Shown here piece by piece: positions 44,176 through 51,837 of a stretch of DNA of 64,000 bases; within the stretch, counting starts at the first letter, position 1; each line of letters begins with the position of its first letter. This DNA comes from a bacterium (lineage in GTDB: Bacteria > Verrucomicrobiota > Kiritimatiellia > CAIKKV01 > CAITUY01). The notes under the pieces are model-generated. The model was not told the origin of the DNA. It saw only the letters and a list, made by a program, of their open reading frames with translations, and searched no databases. Location: NCBI GenBank assembly GCA_037128595.1, contig JBAXWB010000009.1, positions 90,955 to 154,954 of the forward strand, read 5' to 3'. A program made the position numbers and the translations under genes.

Positions 44176-46421
44176 TCATCCTCCCGCTCACCACCCAGTT
44201 TTCCGCCGCAGAATTTATCATAGAGCGCATTCAATTTCGAAACATAATACGGGACATTTTCATCCCGCTCAACGGGATTCCATTCCGCCACCAGGCGGGC
44301 CGCCGCAAACACCTGCACCGTCTTCTTCGTCCCGGCTACATAATAGGACAACTGATCCCCCGCCCGATAGTCCCGGCCCGACTTCAAGGCCAGTTCGTAG
44401 GCCGCGTTGCGGCCACGCCCCTTCCCTTCAATTTTGGCGGCATAGGTGGCAGGCGCATCCTGCAGCGTTTCGGTTTTAGCCAGCATGGCAATCGGCCAAC
44501 GCCGCTCAGAAATCGCCGCTTCATACTCCGCCTTCAGTTCGGGGAGCGCCCCCTCTTTTCCTTCCAATTTGAGGCGGATCATCTCGCGCAAAAATTTCCG
44601 TTGGAACGGCTCCAGACCGCGTGACTTCAGGGCCGCCCCCTTGATAATGATCTCCCGCTTATCGGTTAACAGCGCATAATTCTTCATTTTGTAGCTGAAC
44701 ATGGCCACATACTCGCCATCAAACTCGACCTCGATCCCCTGCGGCAGGGAACCTGAAAAACGGCTTCTAAATGATTTCCGGGCCGCCGCCCCTTCGCCCT
44801 GCGGGGGGACAAAATAGACACCATCCGTATCAATCTCTACCGGTTGGGCCCCGTTTTGTTTCAGCCAGTCAATCATCTGACGCAGCAGGTCCCGCCCTTC
44901 CGAGGCCACCAGTTCGGCGGCATCGAAATCACTGAACCGGACCTGGTCAAATCCCAGATACCCATAGAACGAATTAATCAATATCTTGAAGGTCGCCTGC
45001 AAGGCCCCGAAATGAAGCCGCTCCCCCTCTGAAGTCGCCTCCTGCTCCTGTCGCTTGGCGTCCAGACGGAAATGCCGCAACTGCTCCAGTAGCTTATGAA
45101 ACACCTCGAGAGTATCAGTTTTCGGGCCGATCTGCCGTGTCAACATGAGCGAGGGATAAAGGGAACGCACATCGCAATGATGAACATTCTGGATCACCCC
45201 CTCCATAAATAGATCCGTATACCCCCCGGCAAAGGGACGGCCACGCTCAGGCATGGGAATGGCCCGCTTCTGCCGGAGGTATTCCCGCAGGATCAAGGCA
45301 TCAATTTTGGTCGCATTCCCGCGGATGGCAATATTCTGATAGGAGAGAGGGATCATCTGGGCCTGTATGAAGGCACTTTGTGACAAGAGACGGCTGAGCG
45401 CTTCGGTTTCCTCGATATCATGCAGGGCATATCGCATCAGCTTTTCAGGATTACGTTTGAACTCCGCCGAAATCTCACTCCCGTCAATGTACGTCCGGTT
45501 CTCAGGCGCGATCCCGAAATGCCGGGCCACCTCCTTGAGCCCGTACCCGTCCAGCGAGCGGTGGGTGATGTCATACGCCTGCACCATGAAATAGGTGTCC
45601 ACGATCTGCCGCCCGAAGACTTCGTAACGGGTAAAGGAGATCGTCCGCTCTCCCACCGAGAACCGGCTCGGCCGTGAGTCCGGCTTCGCCCCATTGCGGC
45701 CAAGTGCCAGCTTCACCCCGCACCGCTTGGCCCGTTTGGTGAGATACGGCAGGTCAAAATTGAATATATTATGACCTTCAATCACGTCCGGATCCCGCTC
45801 CCGCACCTTCGCCACAAACCGCTCCAACAACGTTTTTTCGTCCCATTCGGCGCCGGAGAGCACCTCGCGCCAACCAGAGGAATCGCCCATCGCAATCGCA
45901 ATGATCCGGTCCCCTTCACGATCCGCATTGCAGAAGTCATAGCCGTCCGTGGTAAAACACTCGATATCCACCTGCATCCGGCGCAAGTCATCAAACTGAA
46001 GCCCCTTGAAAAGGGTTTGCCCCGTCTGAATCAAGTATTGTTGAACCGGATCCGTCAGCAGGAAATAGGGCGCTTGCGGATTCCCCGCCATGACCCCGGT
46101 TTCCTTCGCCAACCAGACCTTTGCCTGCTGGCAGGATTTCCAGGTCGGAAAATTGGCCTTCCACCGGAATGGGGCCTCCCCTTCCAGCACGGTGACGTCG
46201 ACATCTGCCCCGAGCCCCGTTAACAAGGCTTCACGGGCCAATAGAATAAAGGGCGAAAAGGGTACGACGGTCTCAACAGTCCCGCGGTCCTGCCGCCAGA
46301 ACAACGCCATCTGATCCCGGGCGCCCCCTTCCAGATGCTCGACCGCCATCAGCCCGGTAGCCGGATCCGCCCCCATCAGAAGCGGGTCGGAAAAGAAGTC
46401 ATGGGGTTTGGCTTTCATCAT
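44172..46421 (-). CDS. Family B DNA polymerase
   Basis: About 749 residues of a B-family polymerase with proofreading exonuclease. Exo I is MQVDIECFTTDGYDF, Exo II VIEGHNIFNFDLPYL and Exo III YALHDIEETEAL. Polymerase motifs are A (HCDVRSLYPSLML), B (ILINSFYGYLGF) and C (EIDTDGVYFV, where the usual Ser after DTD is Gly). It resembles the archaeal/PolB-like enzymes found in some bacteria, probably used in repair or translesion synthesis. The start ATG at 46421 lies directly after the stop of the glycosidase gene, and its stop overlaps gspG. Confidence 0.92.
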   Translation of the reverse strand: MMKAKPHDFFSDPLLMGADPATGLMAVEHLEGGARDQMALFWRQDRGTVETVVPFSPFILLAREALLTGLGADVDVTVLEGEAPFRWKANFPTWKSCQQAKVWLAKETGVMAGNPQAPYFLLTDPVQQYLIQTGQTLFKGLQFDDLRRMQVDIECFTTDGYDFCNADREGDRIIAIAMGDSSGWREVLSGAEWDEKTLLERFVAKVRERDPDVIEGHNIFNFDLPYLTKRAKRCGVKLALGRNGAKPDSRPSRFSVGERTISFTRYEVFGRQIVDTYFMVQAYDITHRSLDGYGLKEVARHFGIAPENRTYIDGSEISAEFKRNPEKLMRYALHDIEETEALSRLLSQSAFIQAQMIPLSYQNIAIRGNATKIDALILREYLRQKRAIPMPERGRPFAGGYTDLFMEGVIQNVHHCDVRSLYPSLMLTRQIGPKTDTLEVFHKLLEQLRHFRLDAKRQEQEATSEGERLHFGALQATFKILINSFYGYLGFDQVRFSDFDAAELVASEGRDLLRQMIDWLKQNGAQPVEIDTDGVYFVPPQGEGAAARKSFRSRFSGSLPQGIEVEFDGEYVAMFSYKMKNYALLTDKREIIIKGAALKSRGLEPFQRKFLREMIRLKLEGKEGALPELKAEYEAAISERRWPIAMLAKTETLQDAPATYAAKIEGKGRGRNAAYELALKSGRDYRAGDQLSYYVAGTKKTVQVFAAARLVAEWNPVERDENVPYYVSKLNALYDKFCGGKLGGEREDE

Positions 46422-46423
46422 GT

Positions 46424-48073
46424 TTAACCGTAACCTTTCGACGCACAAATGACCGTGAACCTGGCGAACACAAACCCAAGTGGATTGGGAATCTGGACCT
46501 TAAGGATATCGCCCTGGGATTGAATAGCGCCCCCGGGAGCCAGCACGTCCCACTGGCATTCCCCCAGCCCGATAGCCGGAAGCACCAGGGTGATATGATC
46601 CTCAGGGTACAACTCACGGAAGATGAGGACATAACCACTATCATGGGCTTCAGACAAAGACAGGAAGCCCGTGACGGAAAACCCATCCGGTTGTTTGCCG
46701 ATGGGAATAATGGAACCGCTGAACAGGGCCTCCCGATGCGTCTTCCAGATTTTTACCAATCCGGCAACCGATTCGCAAAAGGCGGCGGGGAGAGCTGAAA
46801 CCTCAAACCACCCTAACGGATTTGAAAACATGACCGTGGCAAAGAGGGTGGCCGGCGTATAGCGGGAAGGCGCAAGGGGATCGTTAGAGTATAATTCTAC
46901 GTTTCTCGCATTACTCAGGAATTCCATCCGCAACCGCCGCGGATCCACCCAATGGGACAGCATCCACAAATTGCGCAACGTCTGGTGGGGCCAATATTTA
47001 TGCCAATCCGTGTAACGGTTTTCGACGAAAATGGGTCCGACCTCCATCGCCCCAAAATAGCCGGGCCGGATATCGGCGGTGATATCAAGGTCAAACACCA
47101 CCCGGCCCTGACTGCCATCCAAAACGGCCTGAAAGAAATGATCCAGGTTGCAGAAAGCCAATTCGGTTTTCGCGCTCACTCCGTCAATTTTGAAGTGTTC
47201 AATACCCAGTGTTGAAAACAGCTTCAAGATACAATCGGCATCGCGCCGCCAATTCGCAAATTCGTTCCAGGAGTCAGGCGCAAACCATAAACCGATGCTC
47301 ATGCCCTTGGCTCTGGCCCGCTCCACGATAGGCCCTAACCCCTGACTGAACCGCTCGGGATGGGGATCCCAGAAATGGGGATCCGCATTCCAGAATCCCT
47401 CCCACACGCCGCCTAATTGCTGCGCTAAGGACGAATTGGAGGTGACCCCGCGCTGCCATCCGTCATCAATCTGCACCACCTCCACGCCCAATAGGTGTGC
47501 CGCGTCAATTTCTGCAGCCACGAAATCCTCACGTATCCGGCTATCCCGGGAACGATCGCCCCAGGTGTTGCTCAGGAAACGGGGCACCCAATGACCGGGC
47601 GTAGCGGGGCGCAGCCGCCGTTGCCACTCATGGATCACCCGCGTCCGTTCCATTAGCCCGCCGTGGTACTCCAGGATTTCCCAGGAGTGAGCCTGGCCCT
47701 CCGGGCTCCCTGACAACACAAACTCATATCCGCCATTCCGGCGGGGGGTGCTTTTAAGATCGAATTCCGTAGCAACGGAACGGGCCCCCGGCAAAGGCGC
47801 TTTCTTAACCAGAATATGCCCGGATCCTGCGGCCAGGTTCTCGATCACGAATAAATTTCCATGGAGCAACAAGCCTGACTCTGAAGGATGAAGCAACCAT
47901 TGCCGTTCCTGAACCAGCTCATTGTGGTGATCGGTTTGGTCTGCCAGCGTCACCTGCGTGAGGCGGAGATGTTGTGCGCTCAGCGACAGCACACGCTCAA
48001 CACCCTTCGCCTGATGTGGCTCAACAGCCCCCTGCTGATCCCGATCGCTCTCGATACCCGTTGCCGTTAACAT
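46424..48073 (-). CDS. GH36-like alpha-galactosidase-family glycosidase
   Basis: A 549-residue member of the melibiase/GH36 clan. A beta-rich N-terminal domain precedes a TIM barrel: PRFLSNTWGDRSRD, GVEVVQIDDGWQ, MSIGLWFAPDSWNEF and LGIEHFKIDG, where the Asp of KID is at the nucleophile position. The C-terminal beta domain ends at about residue 545. It is shorter than bacterial GH36 (about 700), mainly because the N-terminal domain is reduced. No signal peptide is evident, so it is probably cytoplasmic and acts on imported oligosaccharides. It is followed closely by the DNA polymerase gene. Confidence 0.85.
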   Translation of the reverse strand: MLTATGIESDRDQQGAVEPHQAKGVERVLSLSAQHLRLTQVTLADQTDHHNELVQERQWLLHPSESGLLLHGNLFVIENLAAGSGHILVKKAPLPGARSVATEFDLKSTPRRNGGYEFVLSGSPEGQAHSWEILEYHGGLMERTRVIHEWQRRLRPATPGHWVPRFLSNTWGDRSRDSRIREDFVAAEIDAAHLLGVEVVQIDDGWQRGVTSNSSLAQQLGGVWEGFWNADPHFWDPHPERFSQGLGPIVERARAKGMSIGLWFAPDSWNEFANWRRDADCILKLFSTLGIEHFKIDGVSAKTELAFCNLDHFFQAVLDGSQGRVVFDLDITADIRPGYFGAMEVGPIFVENRYTDWHKYWPHQTLRNLWMLSHWVDPRRLRMEFLSNARNVELYSNDPLAPSRYTPATLFATVMFSNPLGWFEVSALPAAFCESVAGLVKIWKTHREALFSGSIIPIGKQPDGFSVTGFLSLSEAHDSGYVLIFRELYPEDHITLVLPAIGLGECQWDVLAPGGAIQSQGDILKVQIPNPLGFVFARFTVICASKGYG

Positions 48074-48122
48074 CCGCTTTTTCCCTTCGCCATGCCGTAA
48101 CCGCCAAAATGGGGTTGGCGCA

Positions 48123-48150
48123 GTTATAATCTATTTCTCCAGTCAGCCAA
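48123..48150 (-). promoter_or_regulatory. Candidate promoter of the GH36-like gene
   Basis: Minus-strand TTGGCT (48145-48150) and TATAAC (48123-48128) with a 16-bp spacer are about 40 nt upstream of a small CGCCAA/TTGGCG hairpin (48101-48119) in the predicted leader. The match is moderate. Confidence 0.35.
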
Positions 48151-48206
48151 GAGGAATCGATCGACTGTTTAGGCAACCGGGGCGAATCCAACTCGCAGAT
48201 GCGCCC

Positions 48207-49211
48207 TTACGCAACCTTGCGCTTCAGATGGAGCTGGTGCCACCAGGCTAGAGGCGATTTCTCCCCTCGTGAAGGGCTTGGATCTTTTCTGCTCACATCG
48301 GCCTCCTTTCCCTCAGACGTCTTATTTGAATAAATACGCGCGAATTCCTCCGCATAATCCTCAAACGCAGTATCCGTCGTATTCTCAATTGTCCGGATGA
48401 GCCCTTTCGTGATTCGTCCCTCATTGAACGCCTCATACATTTCGATGAATAGCCTTGCCATGTCCGGCGACAACTTCATCGCCAACATGGCGTTTCTCGC
48501 TGCTTCATAGGTGAATTGGACATAACCTAGCCCCGGTTTCCCGATGGCCTTTCCAATAATTCCAGTCATTTCGATCACGGACAAATCTCGTTGACCGAGA
48601 AGGTCACACACACTTTTATCTTTAAACCTCAATTCAGAGAGCCATTCCACCGCGGCACGAGCGATGTCCTGTGTAGCGATGACCGGAATCTTCATCTCGG
48701 CATTAAGCGGAGAGCCCATGATTCCCTGATTTCTGATCAAAGGAATATTGGATTCCAGGTTCTCCATAAAGAACGTGGGACGCAGATGCACCACATTGAC
48801 CTCAGGAATGGCGTTTAGCCTCTCTTCCTGTTCATGGAGTCCGGCGATCGGGCCGGTTCCCCTGAGCAGATGAGCGCCCTGACTGCTCAGATTCACCACC
48901 CACTTCACCCCTGTTTTCCTGATGGCTTCAGCAATGGAGACCCCGATACGCGTTTGCATATCTCGAACATTTTCCGCGTACAAATCCGGAGGAATCATGG
49001 TGAAGACCGCATCCGCCCGATCAAAAGCCTCTGCTAAAAACGCCGTATCCATCAAGGACCCCGTCATTGCCCGGGCCCCTTTCGCAACTAACGGAATCAG
49101 TTTCTCCCGATTTCGCGCAATCACTTTCACGTTGGCGTCTCGATCGAGCAATTGGTCGGCGATACGAAAACCAACATGGCCACTTGCGCCAGTAATGACA
49201 TATTTTTTCAT
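48207..49211 (-). CDS. NmrA-like NAD(P)-binding protein
   Basis: A 334-residue atypical short-chain dehydrogenase of the NmrA group: KKYVITGASGHVGFRIADQLLDRDANVKVIARNREKL binds the dinucleotide (GXXGXXG). VVNLSSQGAH and LRPTFFMENL follow. The family includes redox sensors and quinone or isoflavone reductases; the exact role cannot be told. The last 28 residues (charged, with Arg, Ser and Trp) look unlike the rest and may come from a repeat that extended the frame. Confidence 0.85.
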   Translation of the reverse strand: MKKYVITGASGHVGFRIADQLLDRDANVKVIARNREKLIPLVAKGARAMTGSLMDTAFLAEAFDRADAVFTMIPPDLYAENVRDMQTRIGVSIAEAIRKTGVKWVVNLSSQGAHLLRGTGPIAGLHEQEERLNAIPEVNVVHLRPTFFMENLESNIPLIRNQGIMGSPLNAEMKIPVIATQDIARAAVEWLSELRFKDKSVCDLLGQRDLSVIEMTGIIGKAIGKPGLGYVQFTYEAARNAMLAMKLSPDMARLFIEMYEAFNEGRITKGLIRTIENTTDTAFEDYAEEFARIYSNKTSEGKEADVSRKDPSPSRGEKSPLAWWHQLHLKRKVA

Positions 49212-49624
49212 ACCCCACTTCCTTTCCGACCCTTATTTAAAAGGGTTTCCACTTATATTTTCAGCATAATCCATGCCTTGGGCGCGATTCAAACCTGAGT
49301 GAACGGGCGGGAACGGCTCATCACGGAGGTCGACATAACCCTTTGACAAATAACGGGTTGATGAAGTTAAACTGGATCGAATGGATGGGCCGGATCGCCC
49401 CAGTCCTCGTTCTTAACGGGCGAGCCGTGTCTCTGAATCAAATGCCTGTCTCAGGCTTGTGTCGCGAGACACCGCTGGGGAGTGGAACCATGATTTCTTT
49501 ATTCCCCACGAAACCCGAGAGGCAATATTTCGTCAGAAAGCTTGCAAGCTTTATCTGTCATCTTTTGGTTTGACCGCGGGGTCCGGCGAGCGTGCGAGCC
49601 GTCGCGTTCGAAAAACCTGTTGGC
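49212..49624. other. 413-bp region without a convincing gene
   Basis: No frame here has a convincing protein. It holds an 11-bp stem with one mismatch (49423-49433 with 49466-49476) enclosing a smaller GCCTG/CAGGC hairpin (49444-49456), and a perfect 16-base palindrome, AAAGCTTGCAAGCTTT, at 49537-49552. The right end carries half of an attC-like site. This is probably the decayed end of the cassette block. Confidence 0.55.
49570..49624 (-). repeat. Degenerate attC-like half-site after yoeB
   Basis: On the minus strand GCCAAC (49619-49624) directly follows the yoeB stop, as at the other sites. A GC-rich loop-like stretch with alternating GACGGC/GCTCGC follows, but no matching GTTGG end was found in the next 100 bp. 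It is best read as the remains of a site whose far arm is lost. Confidence 0.35.
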
Positions 49625-49879
49625 TTAATAATGATATCGCGCCTGAGCGATCAAAACAGTATCGCCCTCTACTTTATAGACCAGGCGGTGTTCATCATTA
49701 ATTCGTCTGGACCAGTATCCACCCAGCGCATGCCGGAGTGGTTCGGGTTTTCCGATCCCTTCAAAAGGGGTGCGAACAATCTCCTTAATGAGGTCATTGA
49801 CTCGCTTGAGCAATTTCTTATCCGTCTGTTGCCAATGGAGATAGTCTTCCCACCCCTGGCTTGAGAAAACGATCTTCAT
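49625..49879 (-). CDS. yoeB: YoeB toxin
   Basis: An 84-residue Txe/YoeB toxin, a ribosome-dependent mRNA endonuclease: IVFSSQGWEDYLHWQQTDKKLLKRVNDLIKEI, PFEGIGKPEPLRHALGGYWSRRINDEHRLVYKV and a C-terminal ARYHY, where the conserved Glu, Arg, His and Tyr of the active site are present. It overlaps yefM by four bases. The stop codon is immediately followed by an attC-like end, as expected for a cassette gene. Confidence 0.96.
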   Translation of the reverse strand: MKIVFSSQGWEDYLHWQQTDKKLLKRVNDLIKEIVRTPFEGIGKPEPLRHALGGYWSRRINDEHRLVYKVEGDTVLIAQARYHY

Positions 49880-50127
49880 TCCGCCAAAGTCCTTTCAATC
49901 CCCTTCCCCTCCTCAAGCTCCTTGATGGAATCCAGGAGTCGCCGGGTGTTTCGTGGACTGCGGAGCAAATAGGCGGTCTCCGTGAGGGATTCGAAGTCAT
50001 CCAGTGCAATCATGACGACAGAATCCTCTCGCTTGCGCGTGATGATAATCGGATCGTGATCTTGACAAACCCGACGAATCGTCTCCGCTAATGTTTCTCT
50101 GGCTTCTGTATAGGTTATTGCATTCAT
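49876..50127 (-). CDS. yefM: YefM antitoxin
   Basis: An 83-residue Phd/YefM antitoxin: MNAITYTEARETLAETIRRVCQDHDPIIITRKREDSVVMIALDDFESL is the DNA-binding N-terminal domain, and the acidic C-terminus (LLDSIKELEEGKGIERTL) neutralises YoeB. The start codon lies one base from a TGTACA palindrome that should be its operator, allowing autorepression. With yoeB it forms one self-contained cassette. Confidence 0.96.
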   Translation of the reverse strand: MNAITYTEARETLAETIRRVCQDHDPIIITRKREDSVVMIALDDFESLTETAYLLRSPRNTRRLLDSIKELEEGKGIERTLAE

Positions 50128-50128
50128 A

Positions 50129-50146
50129 TGTACAGGATACTGTACA
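50129..50146 (-). promoter_or_regulatory. YefM operator (TGTACA palindrome)
   Basis: Two TGTACA hexamers (50129-50134 and 50141-50146) separated by six bases, directly upstream of the yefM ATG. TGTACA is the known core of YefM-YoeB operator repeats, so this is a good match of site and gene. Confidence 0.75.
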
Positions 50147-50180
50147 CATCATCATCTTGTCAATCTCATCATCTTTGGAG

Positions 50181-50246
50181 CCAACGTTCCGGCTTACTGG
50201 CGACAAGCCCGACAGGGCGAGGCGTACAGTGCGGCCGGTGGTTCGG
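50181..50246 (-). repeat. attC-like site 1 (after the DUF2442 gene)
   Basis: Imperfect 66-bp hairpin. On the minus strand, CCGAAC pairs with GTTGG, a CA/AAC internal loop follows, then CCGGC pairs with GCCGG and ACTG with CAGT, around a GC-rich loop. The CA/AAC loop is the same as at 50864-50922. It begins at the stop of the DUF2442 gene and ends 54 bp before yefM. These are R and L boxes with a spacer and unpaired bases, as in integron attC sites. Confidence 0.6.
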
Positions 50247-50507
50247 TCATGAATATATCAGTGGGAACGATTCCGGGGTCTGAAGCGAGTCCAAGGAAAG
50301 ATCGACATCCAGATCAGGCCAGGAGAGATGATCCTCATGGAGAAGTTGAACATTTAGGATCTGGTCAACTGTGGCCCCCCGAAACCATGGAAAATCTCCA
50401 TAAGGGAGGAAGTACTCCTTGTTTTCAACAAGCAGCCAAAAACCAAAATGATCGATATTCGTCACTTCAGCCAGTGAAGTGGGTGCGCCAAGCGTTGAGC
50501 AATTCAT
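50247..50507 (-). CDS. DUF2442-domain protein
   Basis: An 86-residue protein of the DUF2442 type: TNIDHFGFWLLVENKEYFLPYGDFPWF, and DHLSWPDLDVDLSLDSLQTPESFPL. Such proteins occur beside DUF4160 proteins in small modules that may be toxin-antitoxin systems. It overlaps the DUF4160 gene by 41 bp, a very tight pairing. The stop is followed at once by an attC-like hairpin. Confidence 0.85.
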   Translation of the reverse strand: MNCSTLGAPTSLAEVTNIDHFGFWLLVENKEYFLPYGDFPWFRGATVDQILNVQLLHEDHLSWPDLDVDLSLDSLQTPESFPLIYS

Positions 50508-50706
50508 TTTGTTTTTCCTCCACTATCGACTTCAATTCGTTTACCTGAACGGGAGACAGGCCGTGATTACGGGCCAATTCCACGGTTGGCTCCAACCAAT
50601 ATTTCGCCTCCCCGTCAGAACAGTACACATGAACATGAGGCCGGGGTTCCTCCCTCGAGAAAAAGAAAAAACGGTAACCACGCCATTTGAACACTGTTGG
50701 ACTCAT
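50467..50706 (-). CDS. DUF4160-domain protein
   Basis: A 79-residue protein of the DUF4160 type: MSPTVFKWRGYRFFFFSREEPRPHVHVYCSDGEAKYWLEP, with conserved His residues, then VELARNHGLSPVQVNELKSIVEEKQNELLNAW. Its function is unknown; it is usually paired with DUF2442, as here, and the pair behaves like a toxin-antitoxin module in gene order. It starts 47 bp after the attC-like site at 50753-50810. Confidence 0.88.
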   Translation of the reverse strand: MSPTVFKWRGYRFFFFSREEPRPHVHVYCSDGEAKYWLEPTVELARNHGLSPVQVNELKSIVEEKQNELLNAWRTHFTG

Positions 50707-50752
50707 GAGGTCATGCTATGTGGTTCTGGCTTCTATATCAATTATTTCTTAA

Positions 50753-50810
50753 AACGCTGGCGCTTTGGCTGAGGCGTGTCAGCGCCGATAGCCAGGAGCA
50801 TCTGGTTGGG
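50753..50810 (-). repeat. attC-like site 2
   Basis: On the minus strand CCCAAC (R''-like) and a CGTT end frame an imperfect hairpin with AGCC/GGCT pairing inside. It shares GATAGCCAG-N7-TGGTTGG with the site at 50864-50922 in both sequence and spacing. The far end GTTTTAA departs from GTTRRRY, so this copy is partly degenerate. No gene separates it from the next site. Confidence 0.5.
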
Positions 50811-50863
50811 GGCATTTCTGTTTTCCAGATTCGGTCATCTTGATTCATCCTCTTTTAGTTTCA

Positions 50864-50922
50864 ATCCCAACGTTCACAATCTGACTGAGGAGCGGAGCGA
50901 CGATAGCCAGAATTGTGTGGTT
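50864..50922 (-). repeat. attC-like site 3
   Basis: The best copy. On the minus strand CCAAC pairs with GTTGG, then a CA/AAC internal loop, then CACAAT with ATTGTG, a bulged T, and CTG with CAG, around a 24-base loop rich in GC. The R' end reads GTTGGGA, six of seven positions of GTTRRRY. The bulged base and asymmetric spacer are the features that integron integrases use for strand choice. Confidence 0.65.
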
Positions 50923-50936
50923 GGCATTGTTTTTCT

Positions 50937-51104
50937 TCAACGAAGTCGGCCCGTCGCCCCAAAATGGTCCAATTCTCCTTTTGCCTGAATGAATGATATA
51001 GCTTCGTCAATCGACATTTTCAGTAACCGCTCCTCAATCACATATGTAGTAGCATTCCGAAAATAGGCAAATACATGCCCGCTTCGCCATCTCGTTACCG
51101 GCGC
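50937..51104 (-). pseudogene. Remnant of a cassette gene (C-terminal part)
   Basis: An open frame ending NATTYVIEERLLKMSIDE and GELDHFGATGRLR, whose composition looks protein-like but which lacks a start codon of its own inside the cassette block. In the same frame it runs into DNA that codes for the truncated exported protein in another frame. Its stop is 15 bp from an attC-like end, as for the other cassette genes. I do not recognise the family. A start at Met 51017 would give 26 residues only. Confidence 0.4.
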
Positions 51105-51105
51105 G

Positions 51106-51612
51106 TTAAAGGATATCTTTATAGCCACTTGTCCCGATCCCATTGGCGGAAATTTTCTTACTTCCATTGATCTCCCCCACCGTCCCATTGATCAAGAGAA
51201 GGGATCTTTGCGGGAAAGCCCAGACAATATTGTTCAGGGCCATGATCACATCACAGTTGAGCGTATTGGTCCGAGCCGTCGTGTTGTCGTCATAACACAG
51301 GATGTTATCAAGGGTAATAGGCTTGCCGCCCACCGTGTAATTTACGGAATTGGTGTTGAAGATCAGCTTGAGAATGAATAACCCCGTAATGTCCTGGTTC
51401 GACGGTGGGGTCCCACTCGATGTCAGCCAGACAGTATCATTGCTGGAGGTGGACGTAGGCGCCACCCCATTGGTCCAGTTCCCGCCATCGCTCCAATTGC
51501 CGCTGTTGGCTCCGGTCCACACATACGTGGTCGCCGCCCCCACCAGGCTGGCGCCCAGAAGGATGACCATCGATACGAGACTGACTTGAATCCATTGTTT
51601 TGACGTATTCAT
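51106..51612 (-). pseudogene. Truncated exported beta-repeat (PATR-like) protein
   Basis: 168 residues: a signal peptide (VSLVSMVILLGASLVGA), then TTYVWTGANSGNWSDGGNWTNGVAPTSTSSNDTVWL, the typical start of autotransporter-associated beta-strand repeat proteins, and two or three beta turns. Such proteins usually exceed 700 residues, as does the one at 61613. The frame stops abruptly at 51106, exactly where the cassette block begins, so the 3' part was probably lost or displaced. The start at 51612 has GGGGGTGGTG upstream. A TATACT box lies at 51674-51679. Confidence 0.7.
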
Positions 51613-51742
51613 CACCACCCCCTGCCCTGATACTGTGCCCTGTTGCAACTCACCCAATTCAATTTATGATGAGAGTATAGTCCTTCCCCGAAAAGAGCGA
51701 AAGCGGCCGGTTTAGTTAACCTGTTAACCGTCGCGCAAGGGA

Positions 51743-51837
51743 AAGTTGTTGAGTTGTTAAGTTGCCGGGTTGTCGAGTACAGGGACGAGCGCCTTTTTCA
51801 ATCCCCAACAACCGAACACTCATCAACTTAGCAACTT
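51743..51837. repeat. Long imperfect inverted repeat after lacI-type gene
   Basis: Arms at 51743-51775 and 51806-51837 pair over AAGTTG-type units (AAGTTGTTGAGTTG against CAACTTAGCAACTT). The right arm overlaps the end of the LacI-family gene. It is probably a transcription terminator or a dispersed repeat. Single arms also contain direct GTTG repeats. Confidence 0.5.
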
